DNA of 64,000 bases, taken from Brienomyrus brachyistius. Lineage: Eukaryota > Chordata > Actinopteri > Osteoglossiformes > Mormyridae. Positions 48,325 through 57,288 of the stretch are shown one piece after another (within the stretch, counting starts at the first letter, position 1; every line of letters starts with the position of its first letter). The translations under genes and the position numbers were made by a program. The notes below the pieces were generated by a model. It was given only the letters and a program-made list of their open reading frames with translations, was not told the origin of the DNA and did not search any database. The stretch lies in contig NC_064538.1 in the NCBI RefSeq assembly GCF_023856365.1, positions 15,184,435 to 15,248,434 on the forward strand, given 5' to 3'.

Positions 48325-51300
48325 CTGGGAAAGCAAGAGACAACCATGTCCCATTCTGGTCTTCCACTTCATTTAGTGTATAATCAAGGCAGGCCACATT
48401 GACAGCTTAAAGATTGAATTCAAACAGTTTTTTCTCTGTGTTTTACGAAGAATAACAACTCATGGATAAAATCAATTTACAAATTGCTGCATGAGTGATT
48501 GTATCATAGATCTACCTGCAAGTAGGTCTCCAAACATGTCCAGGTCGTCCAGTCTTTTAAGTTTGCTCCACTCACAACGTACTGTTTTATCGTCACTTTA
48601 CGAGCTTCTGGCTTGAGAGCAGGATGTGCTTTGTGTCTGGGAATGTTTAGTACTGTCTCATGAATGTAGACAGACCACAGGTTACAGGTGGCTTCTGTGG
48701 TATGTGGAGGGAATTCCCACATATCCCTCTGCTGGTTGTGTCCCAGTTCATGGATGGGACCCCACATACCTTCAGATCTCATGTACTCAACCTGGGCTAT
48801 TTCCCTCACAGATTTCAGATGAAGCATAACAGGGTACCCAGAATGCATCCATCCTATTGGGGAAAAAAAACATGAAATGATAGTTTCACAATGTACACTA
48901 GCAGTGAAAATTGTGGAAACACTTCCAGTTTTTAGAGATTGCAGAACTTTATTTCAGTTCCTCTATTCACTTATTTAATCATCCACTGTGTGAAATTTCC
49001 ACAGAAAAGAGAACATAAATCCCCACATACACATCACCATGGGATTAGACAAGCCCAATGACTTATGTTATTTGCTGCCGTCTTGGAATGACTGATTGTG
49101 TTGAATAACTTCTTAAACCTGTTTAGTATCAACTATATATGCTTAAACCGCCTGTTAGAAGGCATAACCTTATATTCTCAGCCTCCAGAAAACAATACTT
49201 TAGTGGCTTGACTATGATGTTAGAGCAGACACTGAGTAAACTTTTGTCTGGCACTCTTGTCTCTTATTGCACTGTTGTGTGTCCAGCTGCCCCCCATGCA
49301 TCTGAATATCATCATGGCTCTCTGAACACACGCTTAATTTTCACATGAAACAATCACTTATTACTCCTTAGTAAAAAGTAATTAAAAAATCTGATTTCCC
49401 AGTTAGCACTTCTCCTGTTCTTATTCTACGATCCTTACCATGGCAATGTCCGACTAGAGAGGAACTGGGAGAACCCTCGCATATTATGCCAAAAATACAC
49501 AATACGCTAATAATTCCAGTAAGCGATGTTTACCTGCAGATATCTGAACATCTGCGACGATACGCTCGGGGCGTGGAAAAGGGGAGGGGCCAGCAGCCAG
49601 TTTGGAGATGCCCTCCATGATGCTGGTCCAGAGGGTCAGTAAGGGTGTGGGGTCGTCCAGGTGCCGCACATCACTTGAAGGCACCGTCAAGATGATGCTG
49701 TCAGCCTCCAGCTCTGCCCATGGGGCAGGATTAGAGCGTCCACCGGACTGCCAGCTGGAAACTGTGCTCAGTCCTACAAGGAAGCCAATAGGATCCAGTT
49801 GAAACAATTTTCATAGAAATGATCTTAATAAAAAAAGTTGACTATTATCATTGTACAAGCAGCAAATATAACATTTTTTTTTATTATTTTATCCCATCGT
49901 GTTACTATAATACACACAGACATATTAAGGTAAAAGCAAATCTTGTGGTAAGAGTGTACGGTCATCTGGGAGCTTTTGGGGTTAAGGGCCTTGCTCTGGG
50001 GCCAAACATTAATATGACTGCTCTGGCAACCATAGAATTTAAACCAATAACTTCAAATCAGTAACCAGCAGTGTGACACATTCTGTTTTGGCTAAACAGA
50101 AGACCCTTTAGTCAAAAGAAACTTCCCAACCCTACAATTACACATTTCACTCATGTACTGCTCCATGAATATATATCTTGATTAGAGATATAAGCCACTA
50201 TCGCAACTATAATGGTTAAATAGCTTTATCTCATACTATAAAACTATGCTACACGAGTGATTTTCTTGGGTTTTCATGAGATGTAGCTATTGCATACCCA
50301 GTTTGAAGTAGGGGGCCTTGACTGCATTCTCCACAACGATGTGCAAGCTGCCAAGCTGACTCTTTGGAGGTACGATGAGGTACAGGAGTCCTCCCCAGAG
50401 ACTGGACACATTCACCCTCTCTGATTTAACTGGGAAGCGCCTAGTGGCCACTGGTGCCCGTTTCAGCTCGTTAAGGTGACTCAGGTCATCAGTGTGGCAG
50501 CCGATTTGCACCTGTACATCACAGCAAAAGAGGAGGACAGACAGAGGTCAGAAACAGACTCTGACAGCAGTCCATGCTATTATGCTAATGTGTACTGGGA
50601 CATGAAGCAGTTGAAAGAAAATGTTAAATGTTAATAATGACACTGACTTGCAGGCCTTTCCCAGAGACACCCGGTGGGACACAAATTGTCACTTGCGTCC
50701 CGGGAGACACATAAAGGCCAGTGCTTCTCCATGATTCTTCACCTTAAGGAAACGGACATAAGATTTCACCATAATGAAACTTACTTCACTAAAAATGCTT
50801 GTTTCAAGGAATCTCAGGATGTCTGAATACCTCACCTTTATTGCTGCCATCAATGGTAATGGTTGTAATAGGAGTGGAAACATACGGTCTCAGAATGCTT
50901 GTGGTCAGTTGTCCTGGATTCAGCTCATATATGGTATCAGCAAGATGCAGTATGAGCTTTTCTGTCTCACTTTTCACGGGAAACTCTGGACTAACTTTGA
51001 GAACACTGCTCCCTGTGACAACGGAGGTTAACTCCTCCAAAACCCCGGTGTACATGGGACTGTAATGAGCCTTCATTTTTAGGAAGGAAGTGCACTTTCT
51101 AGAGAAATGACTCATTGATGACTTGAAATCCTGCAGAGATCTATGGTCCTTCACATGACTTATCATTTCAGAGAGCTCTTTGCGGAAGTGAGGACACTTC
51201 AAAGCTTTGTCAACACTGGGAGCCTTGTAGAGTTTCTGCTCAACAGTGTGCTGTAGTATGCTGATCCCAAATCGATTGAGGATTCTGTTCCCAGGGTACC

Positions 51301-52512
51301 CTGCAGTTGGGTCTTGTCCAGGGTTATTGTAGGACCACCACCATGCTTGACCTGCCATCAACAGCCCACCACCCTCAGACACAAAGCAGTGGATCTCCTC
51401 AGCTTGAGCATCACTGTAAGAGGAGCAGCAGTAGACACCTGCTGTAGCATTGAGATTAGAGACTTTGCTGTTAATATTGTGGATTGAGAGCATTTTATGC
51501 AAATGTTTTATTTCTGGGTTCACCAAGATTTGTTGATTCCTCCCTGCGTCTAGCCAATGGATGACATTAAGGATGAAGGTTTGCATGGCAGGTTGGTCGA
51601 GGTAACCTTCATGGGGTATCACCACTACCCTACCACCCCCATAATGAGATGCAGCCAAAAACACTTCTCCCGTCTCATCCTGGGCAATGGAGAATGCCAG
51701 GAGGCCATGGACCAGCAGAGATGAGGGTACACTGGAGTTTTGCAGGTCAAATTGAGTTAATCCATCCAGGAGAATTTTCAGAGCTTCTCCATTATCCTTG
51801 CAATTCCTACAACATAAAATACATTTTTATAAAATTTTAACCCAAGTTACCATAAAATTCCATTTCACGATTTAATTTACATAAACAATGTAACAACTTA
51901 CGGAGTAAAAATGGGTTGCAGTGGTATTTTCTGAAGAACAGGAAAGGAGCCCTTTTCCCCATAAGCGGCGGTGAATGAGATCCCAGCAACTCTGGTTATT
52001 TTATTTCCAGGAAATGACTGAAGATCCTGCTCCTTGTGACTGTAAGACCAATGCCATGCCTGACCGCCAATAAGGAGCCCACCACCCCCCTTTAAGAACT
52101 CCACCATCTCTGCTGCTTCATTATCATGGTAGGCATCGCAGCAGAAGACGCCCACAGAACCATCAAATTTAGCTAAAGACTTGACATTGAATCCTTTCTT
52201 GGATAAATGCTCAGTAAGGAGATTTAGCTTACGTACACCAACCCAAGAATCTGGCTGGGGTTGAAGCCAGGAAACAGCATTCTGAAGAAACTGACCAAAT
52301 TCCGGTTCTTCCATGTATGCCTCATGAGCCATCACAACAATCCGACCCTTGCCATACGGGGAAGCCGCAATAAGGACGTGGCCTGAAGGACCCACAGCCA
52401 CCGGCACAGCCATGTCACTCGTCAGCCGCAGTTGGCATGGCACACTAGTGCCACCAAAACTGAATTTGTTGATCTTCTGGACCAGCATATTGTAAATAGC
52501 TTTGGCATCCAT
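48082..52512 (-). CDS. tcaf: TRPM8 channel-associated factor (TCAF/FAM115) family protein, seven coding exons
   Basis: Known family role: vertebrate TCAF1/2 bind the cold-sensing channel TRPM8 and alter its surface delivery and gating; family members carry a peptidase M60-like region. Coding exons, from sequence: 52512-51902, 51806-50836, 50742-50648, 50511-50298, 49773-49534, 48853-48516, 48324-48082. All introns are GT-AG and the phases fit, giving 2712 nt or 903 residues, close to the roughly 920 of mammalian TCAF1. Residues 1-203 and 204-527 hold two related modules (FCCDAY/YCCSSY, GGGLLIGGQAW/GGGLLMAGQAW). HELGH at 745-749 with Glu 764 fits the M60 zinc motif HExxH-x(8-28)-E. There is no signal peptide or clear membrane segment. 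The start at 52512 is the first ATG, in a frame open from there. Orthology to TCAF1 versus TCAF2 cannot be decided, as fish often have several copies. Confidence 0.95.
48516..48853 (-). CDS. tcaf: TCAF coding exon 6 with HExxH motif (residues 711-823)
   Basis: Acceptor tttttttccccaatag, donor CAG|GTAGAT in phase 0. It encodes MHSGYPVMLHL, GMWGPIHELGHNQQRDMWEF and TTEATCNLWS. The zinc-binding histidines are at 48752-48750 and 48740-48738. Confidence 0.95.
49534..49773 (-). CDS. tcaf: TCAF coding exon 5 (residues 631-711)
   Basis: Acceptor ggcttccttgtag, donor GCAG|GTAAAC. It contains NPAPWAELEADSIILTVPS and PERIVADVQISAG, leading into the M60 catalytic part. Confidence 0.93.
49965..50075 (-). 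mobile_element. SINE fragment inside a TCAF intron
   Basis: The text ggggttaagggccttgctct and the later gaatttaaaccaataacttc match, in reverse, the 62.7-kb SINE family (gcaaggcccttaacccc and the B-box region). It is short and diverged. Confidence 0.5.
50298..50511 (-). CDS. tcaf: TCAF coding exon 4 (residues 560-631)
   Basis: Acceptor tgatgtacag, donor CTGG|GTATGC. It contains VQIGCHTDDLSHLNELKRAP and SLWGGLLYLIVP, strongly conserved TCAF blocks. Confidence 0.93.
50648..50742 (-). CDS. tcaf: TCAF coding exon 3 (residues 528-559)
   Basis: Short exon between tttccttaag and CAA|GTCAGT. It encodes SWRSTGLYVSPGTQVTICVP, the start of the M60-associated beta region typical of this family. Confidence 0.88.
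50836..51806 (-). CDS. tcaf: TCAF coding exon 2 (residues 204-528)
   Basis: Acceptor ttttatgttgtag. It encodes the second copy of the N-terminal module (GEVFLAASHYGGGRVVVIPH, GVYCCSSY, GGGLLMAGQAWWWSYNN) and a linker up to TITIDGSNK. Donor AAAG|GTGAGG. Confidence 0.94.
51902..52512 (-). CDS. tcaf: TCAF coding exon 1 (residues 1-204)
   Basis: Encodes the first N-terminal module from MDAKAIYNMLVQ. Landmarks are GHVLIAASPYGKGRIVVMAH, GVFCCDAY and GGGGLLIGGQAWHWSYSHKE. It ends at CC|GTAAGT (phase 2). A good acceptor (ttccatatccctgtag) at 52566 suggests that this exon begins at 52565, with 53 nt of 5' UTR, after an upstream non-coding exon. Confidence 0.93.
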
Positions 52513-52866
52513 TTTCTTTAAGTTTAGATGTTAATAATAGATATATCCAAAGTGAAGCTCTTATCCTACAGGGATATGGAAGAAACATGCTGAATTATAT
52601 AAAAGAACTTTTAAAAGAATAACATGTTAATCCTAAATTGACTGATGTAATTTATTCAAGTAAGCTGAAAAAAACACTCAGCAGATGTGTTGCCCACTTG
52701 TGGTCTCATGTGGAAACATGATGTCTTTCTAATGGATGAACTTTGCCCATAATTATTTCCATTAACTGTGCCAGGTCTGTTCTGGGGCAATGAACATGTT
52801 TATGCTTACTATGGAGCACTGACAATTCTGACAACAATACTGTTCTCACCCAGATGAATACCAGTA

Positions 52867-53267
52867 CAATGAAGACCCCCGTATTCTTGGTTTCACTAAC
52901 TGCAGTTTCAGTAATCTGCAGTTTACCAGGGTCTGAAAAAAATGGGAAAATTTCACAAATAAATAGTTCATAAGTTTCAAACAGTGTGGCAAGTGAGTAC
53001 AGACTGTAACATGATGAAATCCATCAGCCCAGTCGCGCCCAGCGCATGACTCCCTTTGTCCCCACACCCAGGCTTCCCTGCAGAACTCTTCCAGTCCACC
53101 TCTACTTCTTGCTGATCACAGTCGGTGCTGCATTATTGCAGTGTATGTGTTAACATTCACCAGATGCACGTACACGACAGTCACGTTGTGCATGGGGTCC
53201 GTGGATGGTTCACTATTATCTGCAGTAGGTCTTAGAGTGTATACCCACTGATACAGGGGGAGGACTG
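52867..53267. mobile_element. Tigger/pogo-like MITE
   Basis: The left end CAATGAAGACCCCCGTATTC and the reverse complement of the right end, CAGTCCTCCCCCTGTATCAG, form imperfect terminal inverted repeats, with TA on both sides (52865-52866 and 53268-53269). The words 'gtattcttggtttcact' and 'taatctgcagt' resemble the ends of pogo/Tigger-derived elements. There is no transposase frame. Confidence 0.5.
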
Positions 53268-53492
53268 TACAGAGAAGACATCCAGAGTTTTCACAAATAT
53301 TTCCCACCATTTTTTCCCAATCCGCAAAGGCTAGTTCCTATCTTTATTTATCATTACATATCAAATGTTGACTCGGAAAATGAGAATTCTAAAAATGCAC
53401 CAGCACTTGACATTTGAACTGGCTTAACTTTGTAGTATAGCAGTCGTCTATAATGGTCTGGTTCATGTCCATATCAGATGATAAACCAACCA

Positions 53493-54407
53493 ATGGCAGC
53501 TCTTTCAGTGGAGGACATTGAAGACATCTACCTATTTGGAACCACGATTACAGGTATTATGCTGATTGGATTAGGCATTGCCCTGGTTTATCGAAGATTG
53601 AAGAAAACGGTGACAGCCGCTGAAAACCCCACTAGGCTGGTCGGAATGATTTGGGCAGAGCTGTTAGCACTCAGACTGTGACAATTGATCGCAAACTGGA
53701 TAACATCACTGTGACTATGGATCGCAAATTGAATAACATCATGGAGAAGCTCACAGCTTTGCAAAAATTATTGGATGGTGGAGACCAGCGTGGACATTAG
53801 GGGAGCTGGAAATTACAGCTTCTCGTCCGGAAACCCAAACAACCCTATCCTATCAGGTTTTGGCTCCCCCCAATCAGCATCCCCCGGAAGAACAAGGCAG
53901 TGAGACACTCTTGTATTCCTCTCCCCGAATCCCAAGGACTCACCGCACCCTCCCCCCATCCCACGCCTTCGCTGTTTCATACCCCCAGTGTGAACAGGCG
54001 GGTCTGTTGACCAGCGCCCCTCATGCCTGCAGGACCGGATGGCTGTTTGTCTGTGCTGGACTACCTCCACCACCCCTTTTCCCTCACCCGTTGCAAGTTG
54101 TGTCATTTTATGTTGTAAGGTGTAGTGACCATGTGCTTATGTTGCTGAGGTGTTTTTTTCGGTTCCCACAATGTCCTCCCCACTGGAGTACAGTCTGGGG
54201 GCTGTTTTTTTATTCTCCTCCTCTCTCCTCATGTTATTCTGTTTCTTTTCTTCTCTCTGTTTGCCCCTGTCTCCCGACCTGTCTACCCCCTACTGTGATG
54301 TTTGTGTGTATGTATGGTCGGGTTGATGGCCAGTTTTTTCGCTGGTACTTGTGACTAGTGACATCGTGTATTGCAACAGCAATAAAGGGTTCTCATCTTA
54401 TCTCATC
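53493..54407 (+). mobile_element. Retroposon-like unit with a short transmembrane/coiled-coil ORF, frameshifted
   Basis: I do not know the family by name. From ATG 53493 the frame reads MAALSVEDIEDIYLFGTTIT and then a hydrophobic stretch ending ALVYRRLKK, i.e. one transmembrane helix followed by a basic anchor. The frame closes at 53681, but from about 53640 the next frame continues with two 11-residue repeats (TIDRKLDNITV, TMDRKLNNIME) and LTALQKLLDGG, a probable short coiled coil ending at a stop near 53800. A one-base deletion likely split the ORF. A long pyrimidine-rich 3' part follows, then AATAAA at 54381 and a tail of TCTCATCTTAT-type units to 54407, like the terminal repeats of LINE-mobilised elements. 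The 5' border is uncertain. Confidence 0.5.
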
Positions 54408-54419
54408 AATGCTTTGTAA

Positions 54420-55370
54420 AGGAAAGCAGCCCTATGGTTGTAGCAGGGAAGCCGAGCAGTAGAAGAAGTTTAATACCAAAAGAAGATGCAGCTCACTATG
54501 TGTCCGCATGCACTGACAAATGTGGATTACAAATAAAATGAATCAGTCCATAGAAAGGTAAGTTAAATTCATCATTGACTGAATGCTGCATTTCTAACTG
54601 ATTAAGACAAATTATCATTTTTCTCAATCAGGCCATGGAGTATTTAGTTGTGGACATTTTGCGAAATGAAACACAGAGAACTTATTCCTAAAGATGAAGT
54701 GGAAAAAAGACAACAGCTACGGAAGTCAATGCAAAGCATTAATATGAAAATCATAATACATTATTTCTTTCAATGCAAGATTTTTTATTAAAGAACTGTA
54801 ATATTAATTCCTGGCTGTAAACAATGTGAGGAGATGTGATGTTGCACATTCCCAGAATTCACAGCTAAAAAAATCAAAGCTTTTCTAATTTCTGATCATG
54901 CATTAATGCGTGATTTTGTGATTTATTTTTGGTCGATCTCTATAGCTCTGTGACAGGACAGCAGGCGAAAGTTCAAATAAAGAACGACATGGAAAGTATA
55001 ACGACTGAGTCGGAGCACATGTAAATTTACGAGCAAGATTACGAACTATTTTAGTTAGAATTAAGGGATTCAAGAAACACTCGCTAATTAATGACTGATT
55101 TTAAGTTCTATGTAACGAACTACTTAGCGTCACGAAGCTTTCGGGAAACGCAGCCCAAATCAAAATAATTGATATTTCAGTTTTGATCAGCACACCCCTA
55201 GCCTGGACCTGAAAGTCTTCCCCTTTCTCCCCCACAATCGATATTTTAACGTTAAAATCCATACTCACATTTTCACCATTGTTCAACGTAACATTCAAAT
55301 CGAAAGAATGGATATTTCAGTCCGCACATCTATCCTGTAATACAAAGCAGTTTTATTTAAATCAAACATA
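54420..55370. other. Non-coding stretch, nothing recognised
   Basis: AT-rich DNA between two mobile elements. No exon or RNA gene seen. Confidence 0.5.
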
Positions 55371-55408
55371 GCTGGTACACTAACTATGGAAGATTATAAG
55401 CACAAAAA

Positions 55409-56104
55409 TTCAAATGGCAATTCATTTTGCAATTGTCAATTCAATATTCAACCAGAGCATGCATTTGTCATTTCAATATTTAATCTGTGCATGTAATTTG
55501 AAAATACATTTTGCAATCGGCAATTCAATGTGCAAAGTGCTTATGCAATCCTTAATTCATTTCATAATGTTTTGAATAAAAAATAGAATGACAATTCACT
55601 GAATTGCATTTCGTTTTGCCATGGGCTTTTTGCCTCTTTATTCAAATGGCAATTCATTTGGCAATTGTCAATTCAATATTCAATCAGAGCATGCATTTGT
55701 CATTTCAATATTTAATCTGTGCATGTAATTTGAAAATACATTTTGCAATCGGCAATTCAATGTGCAAAGTGCTTATGCAATCCTTAATTCATTTCATAAT
55801 GTTTTGAATAAAAAATAGAATGACAATTCACTGAATTGCATTTCGTTTTGCCATGGGCTTTTTGCCTCTTTATTCAAATGGCAATTCATTTGGCAATTGT
55901 CAATTCAATATTCAATCAGAGCATGCATTTGTCATTTCAATATTTAATCTGTGCATGTAATTTGAAAATACATTTTGCAATCGGCAATTCAATGTGCAAA
56001 GTGCTTATGCAATCCTTAATTCATTTCATAATGTTTTGAATAAAAAATAGAATGACAATTCACTGAATTGCATTTCGTTTTGCCATGGGCTTTTTGCCTC
56101 TTTA
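55409..56104. repeat. 232-bp subterminal tandem repeat, three copies
   Basis: The phrase ttcaaatggcaatt recurs at 55409, 55641, 55873 and, as the start of the next segment, 56105, always 232 bp apart. Copies two and three are nearly identical, which is why the same 67-residue open frame appears at 55604 and 55836. The right arm of the palindrome has only one copy. Confidence 0.97.
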
Positions 56105-56278
56105 TTCAAATGGCAATGGCGTCCCCGGGAATTGCATTGCATGTTGGGGAGAAAACTCAATTTGCAATTCCCAACTGTCAGACCGCTCATCAAGGTGGAC
56201 CTTCATTAACGACGTCACTTCCTTGTTTAGGGCCTCGCTACCATTCAACGCATTTGTTCGTTTAGTTAGAATGAGTAA

Positions 56279-56530
56279 ACCCCCTTTATCTTCTTTATTA
56301 TTTTTTTTAATTTTTTTATTATTATTTATTATTTTTATTATTTGTAATAATTATAACTAGTTGCACTTTTCCTTATTTGATTGTAACATGCTGATTATAT
56401 CATTGCAATAACATGCTTTTACCACAGGAGGTGTGATATATTGTTATGTAGACTTTTATAAGTAACTGTTTGTTTGAGTTTGTAATTGTTTTGCTCTAAA
56501 TAAAGTTCTTTAAAACGTAAAAAAAAAAAA
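56279..56530 (+). mobile_element. Retroposed poly(A) insert with 14-bp target duplication
   Basis: The 14-mer gttagaatgagtaa lies at 56265-56278 and again at 56531-56544, bounding a 252-bp segment absent from the matching place in the right arm. The segment ends with AATAAA at 56499-56504, 14 bases, and a run of about 12 A. This is the 3' end of a polyadenylated transcript inserted by LINE-type reverse transcription. The 5' part is T- and TTA-rich. No coding frame is visible, and the source gene is unknown. Confidence 0.9.
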
Positions 56531-56543
56531 GTTAGAATGAGTA

Positions 56544-56873
56544 ATGGCGGCAGAAGAGCTTGCAGTAAATATTTCTGTCTTAGCAGATGACATGGAAATT
56601 AATCGGGTATCAGCAGTAGATGCGTTTGATAGGTTGTTTGTGTTGTCACAGAGGGTAGAGGAACTTACAATCTTAACTGGACTTGATACGAGAAGGGTGC
56701 AAACTAATGTAGCTCAGGCGTTACATCAAGTCACGCAGTTGGTTACCCTCTGTGACAACACAAACAACCTATCAAACGCATCTACTGCTGATACCCGATT
56801 AATTTCCATGTCATCTGCTAAGGCAGAAATATTTGCTGCAAGCTCTTCTGCCGCCATTACTCATTCTAACTAA
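56544..56873 (+). pseudogene. Head-to-head ORF starts in the palindrome arms
   Basis: The plus frame opens with MAAEELAVNISVLADDMEIN and RVSAVDAFDRLFVLSQRVEE and runs 109 residues. From ATG 56857 on the minus strand the right arm encodes nearly the same N-terminus (MAAEELAANISALADDMEIN) up to the loop. The 109-residue plus frame therefore passes from sense reading in the left arm, through the loop, into antisense of the right arm, and its second half is an artefact. The shared first about 38 codons look like a real protein start, acidic and helical, left over from the parental element. Its function is unknown to me. Confidence 0.6.
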
Positions 56874-57288
56874 ACGAACAAATCAATGGTAGCGAGGCCC
56901 TAAACAAGGAAGTGACGTCGTTAATGAAGGTCCACCTTGATGAGCGATCTGACAGTTGGGAATTGCAAATTGAGTTTTCTCCCCAACATGCAATGCAATT
57001 CCCGGGGATGCCATTGCCATTTGAATAAAGAGGCAAAAAGCCCATGGCAAAACGAAATGCAATTCAGTGAATTGTCATTCTATTTTTTATTCAAAACATT
57101 ATGAAATGAATTAAGGATTGCATAAGCACTTTGCACATTGAATTGCCGATTGCAAAATGTATTTTCAAATTACATGCACAGATTAAATATTGAAATGACA
57201 AATGCATGCTCTGGTTGAATATTGAATTGACAATTGCAAAATGAATTGCCATTTGAATTTTTGTGCTTATAATCTTCCATACACTAAC

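Larger units (their letters stand above)
55385..57281. mobile_element. Palindromic (foldback-type) DNA transposon with long inverted arms
   Basis: The ends are TATGGAAGATTATAAGCAC on the left and its exact reverse complement on the right. They are flanked by the 7-bp duplication cactaac at 55378-55384 and 57282-57288. The right arm, 56743-57281, is 539 bp and matches the left arm almost base for base in reverse complement. The left arm is longer because it holds two extra copies of a 232-bp unit and a 252-bp retroposed insert. A unique 85-bp loop lies at 56658-56742. Both arms run from the terminus through an AT-rich part and a promoter-like GC patch into the start of an ORF, so the element looks like two left ends of a larger transposon joined head to head. 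No transposase is present, and the superfamily is undetermined. Confidence 0.9.

Noticed and set aside
55378..55382. CACTA motif suggesting an En/Spm transposon
   Set aside because: The CACTA letters belong to the flanking target duplication, not to the element ends, and CACTA elements make 2-3-bp duplications.
55604..56039. Two identical 67-residue ORFs as a duplicated gene
   Set aside because: They lie inside the 232-bp subterminal repeats of the palindromic element; the sequence is AT-rich and non-coding in the opposite arm.
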